Positions 31,570 through 42,500 of a stretch of DNA of 64,000 bases are shown here, in pieces. This stretch comes from Mantamonas sphyraenae (lineage: Eukaryota; CRuMs; Mantamonadidae). Positions within the stretch are counted from its first letter, which is position 1. Each line of letters starts with the position of its first letter. A model generated the notes under the pieces. It was not told the origin of the DNA. It saw only the letters and a list, made by a program, of their open reading frames with translations, and did no database searches. The translations under genes and the position numbers were made by a program. The stretch covers positions 620,001 to 684,000 of the forward strand of contig JAPMXV010000029.1 in assembly GCA_026936335.1 (NCBI GenBank), written 5' to 3'.

Positions 31570-34500
31570 TCACTCGCTGGCAATCATCATCTTGTCGCTG
31601 GCGCTGTTGCCGTTGCACTCTGGCGCGTACATCTCTTCCATCTGCGCCGGCTGCACCACATACGTGCCCGGAGCCACGGCACGCGCAAGGTATTGGTACG
31701 TGTGTACACCGGTGCCCACCGCGTTGCCGAAAACCTCGCACTGGTACATGCGCTTGTTTGCATGCTGGCCCCAAAGGGCATGGCTTCCGCTGCTGCTTGT
31801 TTGAGCGTCGCCCTGCATGGTGTTGCCACCCACAAGCGCCTCGTTGATGGGCTGCAGACCCGCCGGCAGCGGATCCACAAGCGCCCAGTTGTACCGGGTA
31901 CCGTGGTTCTCCACACGCAGATTGATCTGCACGCGTGCGCCTGCCTTGACCTTGTACTGGCCATCGACGAGTTGCACGTCATCCTTGTCATCCACGGCGG
32001 TGTATGTGCGCGTCACCTTGAAGCCACGGTTGGATGCGGTGTACTCCAGCTTGTCCGTCACATACTGCATCTGCACGGTGTAGAAACTGGTGCCCGGGCC
32101 GTCCTTGGCCAGCACCACCTGCGACGTGCTCGACTGGCTCAGCACAGGCTTGGCAAGGGCCATGGGGATCTCGATCGTGTCCACGTTGGGCGAGTGGTCT
32201 GCCACCTCGAACTTGGAGACAAACTTGTTGCCAAGGAACACGTCGAGCGAGTAGCTGCATTCGCCGCTCTCCATGACCTCGAAGTACGCCTTGAACGCAC
32301 GCAGCACAAAGTAGCTTTCCTGCGTGTTGTTCCAGTAGCCCGAATAGTTGCGGCTACGCAGCAATCCACGTGTCAATTGCGGGATCAACGCGTTGTCCGG
32401 GTCGCAGATGCACAGCGCTTCCAGGAACGCGGCTGTTGCCTGGTTGCTGCTGCCCATGAACCAGTACGGCATTTGAATGTGATCATAGGAAACCCCTGCG
32501 CCACGGTCTGTCTCGCTGACGTCGGACATGATGAGCGTCTGCAGCTGGCTCACAGCGTCTGTCAGGCCCACACGCTGGCATGCCACCATCAGACGAGCGC
32601 GTGCCACGTTGTCCACGGCATACGTGGTGGCCACATCCACCAGCATTTCCACCTCCTTGGCCGTCACCTTGTCGCTCTTGCTGTTCACGTACGCCAAGTA
32701 GCAGTTGATGCTCGCCGTCGAGCGAGCGTTCATCCTCTCAAATGCACCCTTGCTTTCCAGGTACTTTTGAGCACGCTCAATCATGCCGCTCACCTCGTCT
32801 GCACGCTGCGTGGGCACAATCTCGTCGCCACCCTCCTCCACAGCAACCAGCAGGGCGTCCAGCACGCGCACCGTCAGGTACGTGTACACGTACTCCTCCT
32901 CTCCGTTCCAGTAGGAAAAGCCACCCGAGGGTGCTTGGGCAGCGGCAATCCTGTCCAGGGCCAGGTTGGCCTCCTGGCGGACGTCGCTGTCGCTCTGATC
33001 CTGGTCCAGATGGAAGACATCCATGAACTGGCGAGTCAGCGCGTAGGCAGCCAGCTTGCCGGCGCTCTGTTCGCTGCAGTCGTACTTGTACGTGTGCAAA
33101 TGAGCCACGGCGCTCTCCATGCCGCTCAAGAGGGAGCTGCAGTTGGACACGGTGATGCCACCAAACTCAATCATGGCGTCCTCGGGCACCTTTACGGCCA
33201 CGGCCTTGGCGCCGCTCTCGTCCTTCTTGAACAAGCCAAACGCAGCCGAAGTGCCCTGAAGCAGAGGTTTGCGCACACGCACCGAGCTCTCCACCACGTC
33301 GTGGAAAGCCACGCCGTTCGCGTCCACGGCATGCATCACAGCCTGCACGCGAGCAGGGCCCACGCTCAGGGCACGCAGGGGCACTTGTACACTCGTGCGT
33401 GTACCAGCACCCACGGAAAAGTCGGCGCTCACATCTGCGGCCAGGTTGTCGTCGTCGCCGACCAGCAGGTTGGTCGTGCGCACGGCCAGGGTCACCTTGG
33501 CCTCGGTTGCAGAGCTGTTTTGCACCTGGAACATCATTGTGCTGATGTCGCGCAAATTCAGAAACGCAGGCAGCTTGGGACGCACTGTGAAGGGCATCTT
33601 GGCGACCACCTTGCTCTCCGACTTGCCGAAGCGTGTGTCGTGCATGGCAAACGCAATGATGGTGTACGACGTGGTGTTGTCTGGCATGGTGTAGGTCACT
33701 TCGGCCACGCCATTGCTGTCGGTTGCCTTGCACACCCACAGGGCCACGGGACGGAAGTCTGAGCGCGAGCGCAGCGCAGGGGCGCTGTCCTCTTCGCCAC
33801 CCGCATCCTCCTTCTGCGACATCATCCTGCCCCTACGCAGACGAGGTTCATCCATCATTTTCATCTCCTCCAGCTCGCCGCCACCGCCGCGCAGGCGCAG
33901 CACGAGGTGCAAAATGCTGCCCTCCACAATGTCGTAGTCGGTAATGGTGCGGCCGTCCTCCAGCTGCTTGCCGGCAAAAATGATGCGCTGCTGGTCGGGC
34001 GGGATGCCCTCCTTGTCCTGGATGAGCGTCTTCAAGTACAGGATGGTGTCAAATGCGTCCACGGAAATGGTCACGGTCTTGCCCGTAAGCGTCTTGACAA
34101 AGATCTGTCCTCCGCACTGGCCTGCCTTGTTCCTGCCCTCCAAGATGAGGCGGGTCCCATTGGGGCCGAAGCCATCGGTGCATGGGTAGCGCATCTCGGG
34201 GTCAAAGTACTTTGTGGAGGAGAGGGCAAGGCGTGCGTTGTCCACCACAAGCATGAGCACCTCGGCATTGGACACCGGCTTGCCCTTGGAGTCGTTCACA
34301 CGAGCCACCAACTGGGTCTCCATGCCCGGGGCCACAGTTTCTGTCACGGGCGAGACCGAGACGTCCAAGAAGCGCTGCTTGCGGCCAACCGTGTACAGCT
34401 GCGACTGCAGGACCTGAAAGGGCACGTGTTGGTTCGGCCCCTTGCCAAACACAAGGATGCAGAGACGCTGGCCCACCACCGAGTGCCAGTCTTCGTTCCA

Positions 34501-37500
34501 GTGCTTGGCTGGGATGGAGAACTTGTTGTCCTGGTCCAAGTCGACCTTGATGAGTTCCAGAGTCTGCGCCTCCACGTAGTACACCTGCACGGCGCCTTCG
34601 TACACACTGCCGGGCACCACGGAACCTGTGATTGCGTCGCCTTCCTCGAATTCGGTTTTGTCCAGACCCATGGTCGTGGTGACGCTCGGGGTGCTGGAGG
34701 TGTAGTCGTTGAAGTTGTACGTGTAGATGTCGTGCGACATGACGGCATCGGGCTCACTGGACAGCGCCGTGACCACGCTGTACGACTCTCGCAGACGCAC
34801 AAAGTCGTCCAGAGGAAACTGGATGTGGACGGCACCGGCTGCAGATGAAGTGATCACCTGCTTGCGCATATCTGTACTCTGGTTGACCAGAGAGACGACG
34901 ACGTCACGGTCACCCAGGAGGTTGCCGTGGATGTCGCATACAATGATGCTAATGGTCAGTTTCTCTCCGTCTGCACTGTGCATCATGCCCACAAACTCGT
35001 TGTGGGAGTAGACAGTGGCACGACGCGAGGCGACGTTGCTGAAGGTGCGGAAGTCACTGTCCTGCACGCTTGCCACCACAGCCACCTTGTAGCAGGATGG
35101 CGAAGAAGCCTCGCCAAACTGGGCTGTGTTGATGTCCAAGTAGGCTGCACCCTTGCTGTCGGTGCGTCCCAGGACAGAGGGCACGTGCTCATGGCCGCCC
35201 CAGACCTGCTTGCCAAAAGCGTACTCGCTGTGGTCCTCAAAATGCAGATTGGAGCGCTGCATGTTGACATTCCAGGTCACTTGCGCGCCGTTGAGGGGCT
35301 CACCGGTGAACAGGTTTGCCTGCACCTCGACGGGAATGGAACTGCCGACAATGTATGTTGCGTCCGAGTCGATGAGCGAGGTGGCGACGACGACATCGGG
35401 TTGCTCGAATTCCTGCACCTGGAAGGAGGACATTGACAGTTCGTTGTAGATACTGTAGTCTCCAGTGGAGAGGTTGAAGGAGTAGTTGCCGAGGGGAGCG
35501 TCCTCGGCGAGCTCGAGCTCAAACTGGAAGGCACCTTGGGTGTTGGGGTGCACGGTGGTTTCCAGCAGGGTTTCGCCAAAGGACGAAGTGACGGTGAGTG
35601 TCTGGCTGGCGGTGCAGATGGAAGTGAGGCCAGTGAGCTTGTCCGTGGTCACACCCCAGGCACGTGCACGCACGGTTTCGCCAGGCTTGTAGAGAGGCAT
35701 GTCGAGAACGACATTCCAGTGGTTGACGACGGCGTTGTAGGAAAGGGTCTTGGTGGTGCTGACGTACCAGCCGCAGCGCACAACGGACTGGTAGCGCTCA
35801 ATCCCGTTCTCGGTGTAGTGCAAGAGGACGCCGCAGACGCGCGGGTTCATCTCGATGGAAAAGGGGCCTTGGGTAGGCGCGTTGATAGTGGCGTACGGGT
35901 AGACGGAGGAATACTCGTCGGCAGCAAAGGCGATGATCTCGACGTCGTTGTCCTGCACAATGTTGGCATCCTGATCGGTAACGAAACCCTTGAGGAAGAG
36001 CTGGGAATTGGGACCATCGTGAGTCATGATGGAGCACATGGTGCGGTGCTGGGGACGCTCGACCCAGACGCGGGCGCAGATCTCGCTGTCGCCGTCCTTT
36101 ACGCTGATGACGCCGCGCAAAGTGACAAGAAGAGCCGAAACGGACTCGTCAGCGAGGGCTGTGGTAATGTCGATGTCTGTGGTGAGCAAACTGGTCATGT
36201 CGGTGACCTCGAGCTTGTCGTCGGTGACAAGGGTGGTCCCTGTGTACGCGCTGTCGTGGAAAGGCCGCTTGGCCCCATCCCCCAGGAAAACTCGGAAGCA
36301 CTGCTCGTGGTTCTGGACGCCGATGGAATGGACGGTGTAGGACGGTTGGCTGACCTGTTGCACCTCAAGCATGAGGCCCTCCTCCGGGTCGCGCACAAGG
36401 AGACCACCGAAGCCTTTGCGGACTTCGCCCAAGGCATTGACGAGGTTTTGCTTGCCGTTGCCGCTGTTGTGGACGATACCAAAGATGGGCTTCTGGGAAA
36501 CAGTTCCTTCGGTGGTCATGGACTTTGCCTTTGTCCAGACCTGGCCATCCTCGCCCTTGAGTGGGGCGTCCTTGGGGATGGTGACGGTGTAGTGGGTGTC
36601 GTACAAGAGGTGGCCGGTGGCAGGGCGCAGGGTGATGTTTGAGTAGGAGTAGCTGACACACATGTCTGGGATGGCAGGCTCGACAGTGATGAACTTCTTC
36701 AGTTGGTCGGTGTCAACTTCGAGGGAGACGTTGAAGCTGAGGCAGAGCTCGTTGGGCACGGACACGTCAAAGTGGCCCTCCTTGCTGGTTCCACTGCCAA
36801 ACTGACAGTAGGTCCAATCGATGGATGCGGGCGCACGGCGAGAGACCTCCTGGCGGAAACCCAAGCCCGGAAGCTCGTCAAGCTGAAACTCGATGGTGAT
36901 CTCGTCGTCGTAGTCAAACTTGTGGTCGATGAAGAACACCAGGCAGTTTTCCTCCTCGATGTTTGGAGAATAGTCGCCGTTGGCAATGATTTCCAGAGCG
37001 CTTTCTGCCGTGTAGGGCTTGACTTTGTGCTGAAAGTGCAACAAGCTGGAGGGCATCTTCTGCCAGCGGGTGTTTTCCAGAATGGCCTCGCGCTGGTCGG
37101 AGATGGGGCCACTGAAGTAGGCGACAAAGACAGGATGGTCCAACTCGAGGTGGTACACCTGCTTGCGTCCATAGAGGCTGCTGAAGTAGACCTGGTCGCC
37201 GAGGAAGGTGAAGGAATACTCCTCCTGGAGCGTGATGCCCGGAATGGCATCCTTGGCAACGGTGACGGTGTACGTGCCTGGTTCCACCGTCACTTCCTCG
37301 GGCATCTCAAGCACAAGACGCTTGTCAAAGATGTTCCAGGTGCCAAACGCAAACGCGTTGATGTACGGGCTGATGGTGGGCGGCTTCAGGTCGTCCAGGA
37401 GCTGCCGAGGCGTGCGAATGCGGGTAGGCGTGAGCACAGTGGGTGGAAAGAGGGTGGGGTGCACGTGTGTGGGATCGAGAGGGGGCCGGTTGGGGAATGG

Positions 37501-38411
37501 GTTGTGGTGGGGAGGCAAAGCGGCGGGCGAAAACCAACCTCTGCCACATCATCGGAGCCAAGCACACCAGTCAGGTTTGTGTTGAAAGAGATGGTGATTG
37601 TCTTGTCGCCAGAGTTGTAGTAGCCATTGGTTGCAGAAACGGCGACCTCGGAGACGGTGGGGACGACAGTGTCTGCGGGGAGCGTCTGCGGGAGGATTTT
37701 TACGCAAGAGGGATTTTTTGTGTGTGTGCTTTGGGAATTAGCGGGCGAAATGGTCGAGGCACACGCAATGGAAGCTGGAGGAGGGATTGGGATGTGTGGT
37801 GGGGACGACGAGGGCGCAAGGACGCAGGAACAAACCGAGGAAGGGCAGGTCCGGTTGGCGGCGGTGTTTGTGGTGAAATGGCAGGCAACGGGCACAGCAG
37901 AAAAAGAAGGCAAGGAAGCACCAGAACGCCAACAACGTACCTCGACAGTTGTGGTCTCGCCTGCAGAGGTGCTGCTGCTGCCGCTGCTGCCAGAGGTTGT
38001 GGAAATGACCTCGCCAGGGCTGGAGGACTCCTCCACGCCGCTGGGCGGAGCTTCAGCGTCGCCAGTCGGGAGCGTGTTGACATCTTCGGCCTCGGCGTCC
38101 TGGGGCGGAGCCAGGTCGCTGTCGGGCAGGGCAGTGAGGCCCGAGGACAGCAAGCCTGTCCATCCTTCCGGAAGCTCGACGTTGTCAAACTGTTTGGCCA
38201 CGTCGTCGACGTTGAAGCCGCTGGAAACGACGGACGGGCCGCTGCTGCTGCTGCTGCTGCCGCCCGCCACGTCGACTTCATCGAGTTCCACAGGGGCCTG
38301 AGCGACCATGGGTACTACCGTGATGGCTTGAGGAGCGTTGTCGTGCGTGGTTGCTTGTGCACTGTTGACGACGGAGACGTCGCCGTCGCGAATGGTTGCG
38401 AACAAACTCAT
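31570..38411 (-). CDS. Giant bacterial-type alpha-2-macroglobulin with a ubiquitin unit in the bait region
   Basis: Exons 38411-37941, 37685-37539 and 37401-31570 (phase 0) give about 2149 residues. Residues 1-157 are Ser/Thr/acidic with no signal peptide. Macroglobulin beta-domains follow ([52 protein letters not shown]). A ubiquitin fold occupies residues 1304-1379, then comes an Arg-rich stretch ([11 protein letters not shown]) and the post-bait strand [19 protein letters not shown] with [18 protein letters not shown]. The thioester motif is YKYDCSEQ (Cys 1648), keeping Cys, Glu and Gln. The C-terminal [20 protein letters not shown] is the end domain of bacterial (YfhM/ECAM-type) macroglobulins. 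Such proteins trap proteases after bait cleavage. No lipobox or secretion signal is seen. The first-exon frame is also open to an ATG at 38507. The next stop on the left (WDR27, convergent) is 47 bases away. Confidence 0.9.
33883..34110 (-). other. Ubiquitin domain embedded in the macroglobulin bait region
   Basis: Seventy-six codons in frame with the macroglobulin. They start [18 protein letters not shown], pass through [25 protein letters not shown] and DYDI, and end [10 protein letters not shown], immediately followed by GGELEE. By eye, about 56 of 76 positions equal canonical ubiquitin. Kept: Lys 6, 11, 27, 33 and 48, the Leu8/Ile44/His68/Val70 patch and the C-terminal RLRGG. Changed: Met1 to Gly, Lys29 to Leu and Lys63 to Glu, plus most positions between 16 and 29. 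The reading frame is continuous through both borders with no splice signals, so it is part of the protein and not a nested gene. Confidence 0.95.
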
Positions 38412-38949
38412 TCCTCGTTTCGATGGCGGACGTGACGCGTTTGCGGCCAGCCTCTTTTGAAGACCTGGAGGACACTTGGGGACACTTGGGGAAATTGAAG
38501 GGGGCATTCAGGGACACTTTGGGGACGTTTGGAAGCATTTGGGAATGTGGAGAGGAACAATGGCAGGGAGGAGCACTGGAGAAGGGATGCGGTTCGGGAA
38601 CCAACGCTTGAACGCTTGCGAGACTTGTTCGACCACCACGTTTTAAGCTACAGCAACACGGAGACGCAGCTAGAACCCATTCAACCCCTGTGATCTCAAC
38701 GTAAGTGCACGGTGCGCGAAATCGAACCGCCGGAAAGCAAGGAGCCCATTTTTTGCATTCCAGCAGCGAACCCTCGCCTGCGCGCTACTGTAGGATTGCT
38801 GCTGTGCGCGCACGGAAGGGGTTCCATTCCGGGTTTCCACTGGTTGGATGAAAGAAGGAACGGCAGGGTTGGTGATTGGGTCACGCGAGGCCAGCGTGGA
38901 TTCCCCGTCGGCCAGGCCCTCCCTCACACGGAAGATTTTCGTCCGGAAG
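38412..38949. other. Spacer with phased repeats and a possible non-coding exon
   Basis: No convincing gene is seen between the macroglobulin start and the small membrane-protein start. Short ORFs on both strands read through repeats and look like chance. A strong donor (CAAC followed by GTAAGT at 38700) and a good acceptor (TTTTTTGCATTCCAG ending at 38763) suggest a spliced 5' leader for the downstream plus-strand gene. The macroglobulin promoter must also lie here. Confidence 0.5.
38461..38550 (+). repeat. Degenerate 10-base tandem repeat in the spacer
   Basis: Nine consecutive 10-base blocks align without gaps: GACACTTGGG twice, then variants such as GGGACACTTT, GGGGACGTTT, GGAAGCATTT and GGGAATGTGG. 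The period matches one helical turn. It is G-rich on the plus strand and lies 50-140 bases upstream of the macroglobulin ATG. Confidence 0.75.
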
Positions 38950-39455
38950 ATGTCCACAATCTTCTCCGACCTCGGCCTGGCGCTCTGCCTGGCCCCTGGC
39001 CTCGTCCACTTCTCCGAAACATTGTCTCCGATGCTCTCTCGTCTCGTGGTGAATTTTGTCCTGCCTTTCTTCAGCTTCAGCTTTCCGAAGAGCAAGTCGC
39101 CATGCTGGACGCCGCCATCGCCGCTGGCCCAAAGGACAAGCCGGCAGCATCCGAAGACTATGTGTTTCTGATGCTGTTTGAGCAACGCCAAGGCGGACTT
39201 GGCTACCTTTCTGTTGCCGCGACCATCTGCTACGCGTTCGGCCTTTCCGTCCCGGCCCGTGCACCCCTGCACTTCCTTTTTTCGATCATGTCTGTGCTGT
39301 TTGCACTTGTCAACGCAAACCACGCCGGGTTGACGTTCCTGGGCCACCATCCTCGCGTCTCACGCAACGGCCGAGGCGTCGGCATTGTGTTTGCGCCGTT
39401 CTGGATTGCCTCGGCAGCATTCAACATCCTTGGATTCCTCAACGTGGCCGCGTGA
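38950..39455 (+). CDS. Small membrane protein of unknown family
   Basis: Codon usage (GC-rich third positions) favours one frame up to about 39048 (MSTIFSDLGLALCLAPGLV onward) and a different frame from about 39081 (LSEEQVAMLDAAIAAGPKD onward) to the TGA at 39455. A very short GT-AG intron, 39049-39074 (26 bases) or 39049-39080 (32 bases), joins them in phase. The C-terminal part has three or four hydrophobic helices (YLSVAATICYAFGLSVPA; FLFSIMSVLFALVNANHAG; FAPFWIASAAFNILGFLNVA). About 160 residues in all. An in-frame ATG at 38848 would add a basic N-terminus. I do not recognise the family. Confidence 0.6.
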
Positions 39456-39578
39456 GAAGTGGCATCCTCTTGTGACAACATCAAACATCAAATTCTGAGG
39501 GATGAGCCTTCCCCCTGTCCATTCAACACCCAAAATGCAAGGCAGGATTCTTCCCTCTTTCTCGTTCCTGCACCGCCT

Positions 39579-42500
39579 TCACTGCAACACACACGCAGCT
39601 GTGTAACCTCGCTGGATCTCTTCGAGGATATTATTCATGTTGTGGTCCAGTTGCACAGGACCACGGGGCGGAATCGTCACCTCGACATGAAGCCTCTGAT
39701 GAGCCGGTTTGTATGCGCCCAGCACAAGCATGATGCGCTTGAGGTGCCTCATGTACGGTGGATTCGACCCAAACCCGCTGCCAGAGGTGGCCCATTCAAA
39801 GTAGACGCCCGGATGGCCGCTGACGCGGAGATCGAGTCTGACTTCCAACAACGCGTCCTTGAACAACGTCGCCACATCGTGCCAGCATGCCAGGCGCAGA
39901 GCTTTGGGTTCTTTCGTTTGCCACAGAAACGCATGGATGTCCACATTCACAGGCTCCTTCTCCATCGTGGCAAGCTGTTTGCGCGGAGTTTTGCTTTTGG
40001 GCGCTTCAAACAGCTGCAGATCGACAAGCGCCATGTCGTCCGACTTGCTGTGCTTCGCTGGGGGGTATGGAAGCATTAGAAACGAGTCTCCAAACCATTT
40101 GAAGCGTACGTCTGCCTTGCCGCTGACCCACAACAAGGACCCAGACGCATCCACCGAGGCCCACAGCTCCCTGTCGCCCGCGCCTGCCATCAGCCCAGCG
40201 CCGACGGGGGCTTCCTCCTCTTCCTCCTCTTCCTCCTCTTCCTCCTTTTCACCGGCAACGCTCTCCAATTGGTTCATGTGCGGCTCCTGAACCTCCAGCT
40301 GAAGCTCCGGGGCATTCTCCCACTGCAGAGCGCTGATCTCGAACAGCGGAATAATGTCTGCGTTTGCTCCTTCCTCTGTTCCCCCCTCGTTTCCCTTTGC
40401 CTTGTGCTTCTGAGATCCCTGTGGTGCCAGCGACGACGACGATGACGACGCTCGCGAGATCTCGTCGTCGTTCTTCGCTGAGCCACCCACATGCTTCTCC
40501 TGTTTTCCCTTTCCCACACCTGCCACACCCAGCAATGATCCAACCATGCCCTTCCCCACCCCAAGCACCGCCGCCGAATGCCGTGCATGCTTATGACCAT
40601 GCTTCTCGTGTTGGGCGGTTGGCGACGAAGGGGCCGACGCTGCAGGACCTTCCCTGCGTCGGTGGTCCTCCGTTGTGCTGTGTGGCCGTCGTTGGTTCGA
40701 TGACCTTGCCACTTCTTCGTCTTCGTCTTCGTACTTGTCCCGTTCATCCTCGTCCACCTCACTCTGCGCTGGCAGTCCCAAGTTGGCCCTGACTTTGTCC
40801 AGATCAAATGTTTCCATGCTGTCCAACAGCTCTGCGTCCTGTTCTTCCTGTTCCTCTTCTTCTAGCGAGGCCAACGAGTCGCCGGCAGCGTCCAGGTCGT
40901 CCTGGTCGGCCACATCCATCATCGGAGAGGACTCGCGATGCAATTCGTGCTCGTTGAGACTGTTTCGGATCCAATCCAGCATGGCTGGATCACCCAAATT
41001 GTGTGCTATCAGAGGGCCAATGTGTCGAAGGCCAATGGCGCAAAGGCGAGTCTGCAGCACGCGCACCGCTTGCTGAAATTGCAAGCGCATGGGTTTGCTG
41101 GGCTGGCGCACAAATTCGCCATGCATGGTTGCAGGCACAGTACATGAAGACATGCACAAGTCCACACAATGACACACGAGCCGAAGACACTGGTTGACAA
41201 ATGAGTCCAGTGCTTTTTCAAAGGCCTCGTCGTGCACAGGGTGCTCCGCCTCACCCATGCTCAGTTGACACGTCACGCGGCAGCTTGGTTCCACAAAATG
41301 CAGCATGCTGACCCATGGGTTGGTGTGCATGGGCACCCATTCGTAGCGGAAGGCAATCTCAGACAGCGAAAGCTCGACCTGTGCGGAAGCCCCCTGCAGC
41401 AGCACAGTGAAGCGGGCACAAAGAGAGGCGTCGTGCAAATGGATGCATGGACACAATCCTTGGGAGCAGCTTGGCAGCTGTGTCCCTGCATGCACACGCA
41501 GACTGTCCAGAACCAGCGACTGGTCGGCAGGAAGCAGCGAGGTCACAAACGCCTGCAGGTCGTCCTGGCGGATGGTGTGCAGAATCGCGTCCAACACTAA
41601 ACTGATCATATGTGCACTTACATCCTCGTACAGTTGTGCAGAGGGCATTGGCAGCGATTCCAGCAGGGGCAAAACGCACCACTCACCACGTCCATCCAAC
41701 CCGACTTGCACTCCCTTGTCCGCCTGCGATACACTCGATTGAAAGATGGGATCCAACAAGCGATGCCATGGGGCCGTGTCCAGAGCCTTGACGTCGTACT
41801 GGGAGCTTGCGGGGCCGTGGCACAGCTGTGTGTTGTCCAATTGCGCTCGTGCGGGCGAGCACCAAACGTGTGTCTGCATGTGAGCCTCGTCCAGGAGCCT
41901 CATGTGGGACACAACAACGCCAGTGACAACGTCCTTCTCGTCTGTTGTGTTGCCGCCAAGGGTACGATCGCGATCCAGCGAACGCAACCGCACAGCAAAT
42001 CGTCCGGGGCACACAGTCTGGTTCACATGCACAAACTGGGTTCCCACTTTGGTGGTAGAATACAATTCGACGTTGAGAGAGCGAAGGTCGACGGTGAGGT
42101 CGCAAGATCCGTCAGGAAGCAGATCGGCTGTGGGCCAACAGGCGGCAGGGTCGCCCACACGCACGTCGGCAACCCCCATGTCCGTCATCAGGTCCCAATG
42201 TGTGTTGTCGGCCCGATGGCGCATGTAAACGTCGCGTACATCCGGTGACACACGCCACTCGTTGAGTGTGTCGTTGACGAGTCCTCTGTAGAATTCCAAG
42301 CTGCCGGCAGGAACCAAGCCCTGCATCAACGCACGCATGCCACGCAGCAAAGCCGTCGGCAGACGCGAGCTCATGTCCATTTGCACGGCCACAGCGTGTG
42401 TGTGCAGATCCAGCGCCACTTGCAGCGCCTCACACAGGCTCTCCTCTGTTTCTTTGTCCAACACTGCGTGGCCATTCACAGCCAGCGACCCTGTGCTCAC

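Noticed and set aside
31480-33762. 760-codon open frame on the plus strand
   Set aside because: Antisense of the macroglobulin thioester region; composition mirrors the complement and no domain is visible.
38424-38611. Short plus-strand ORF starting MADVTRLRPAS
   Set aside because: Most of it translates the 10-base repeat; codon use gives no support.
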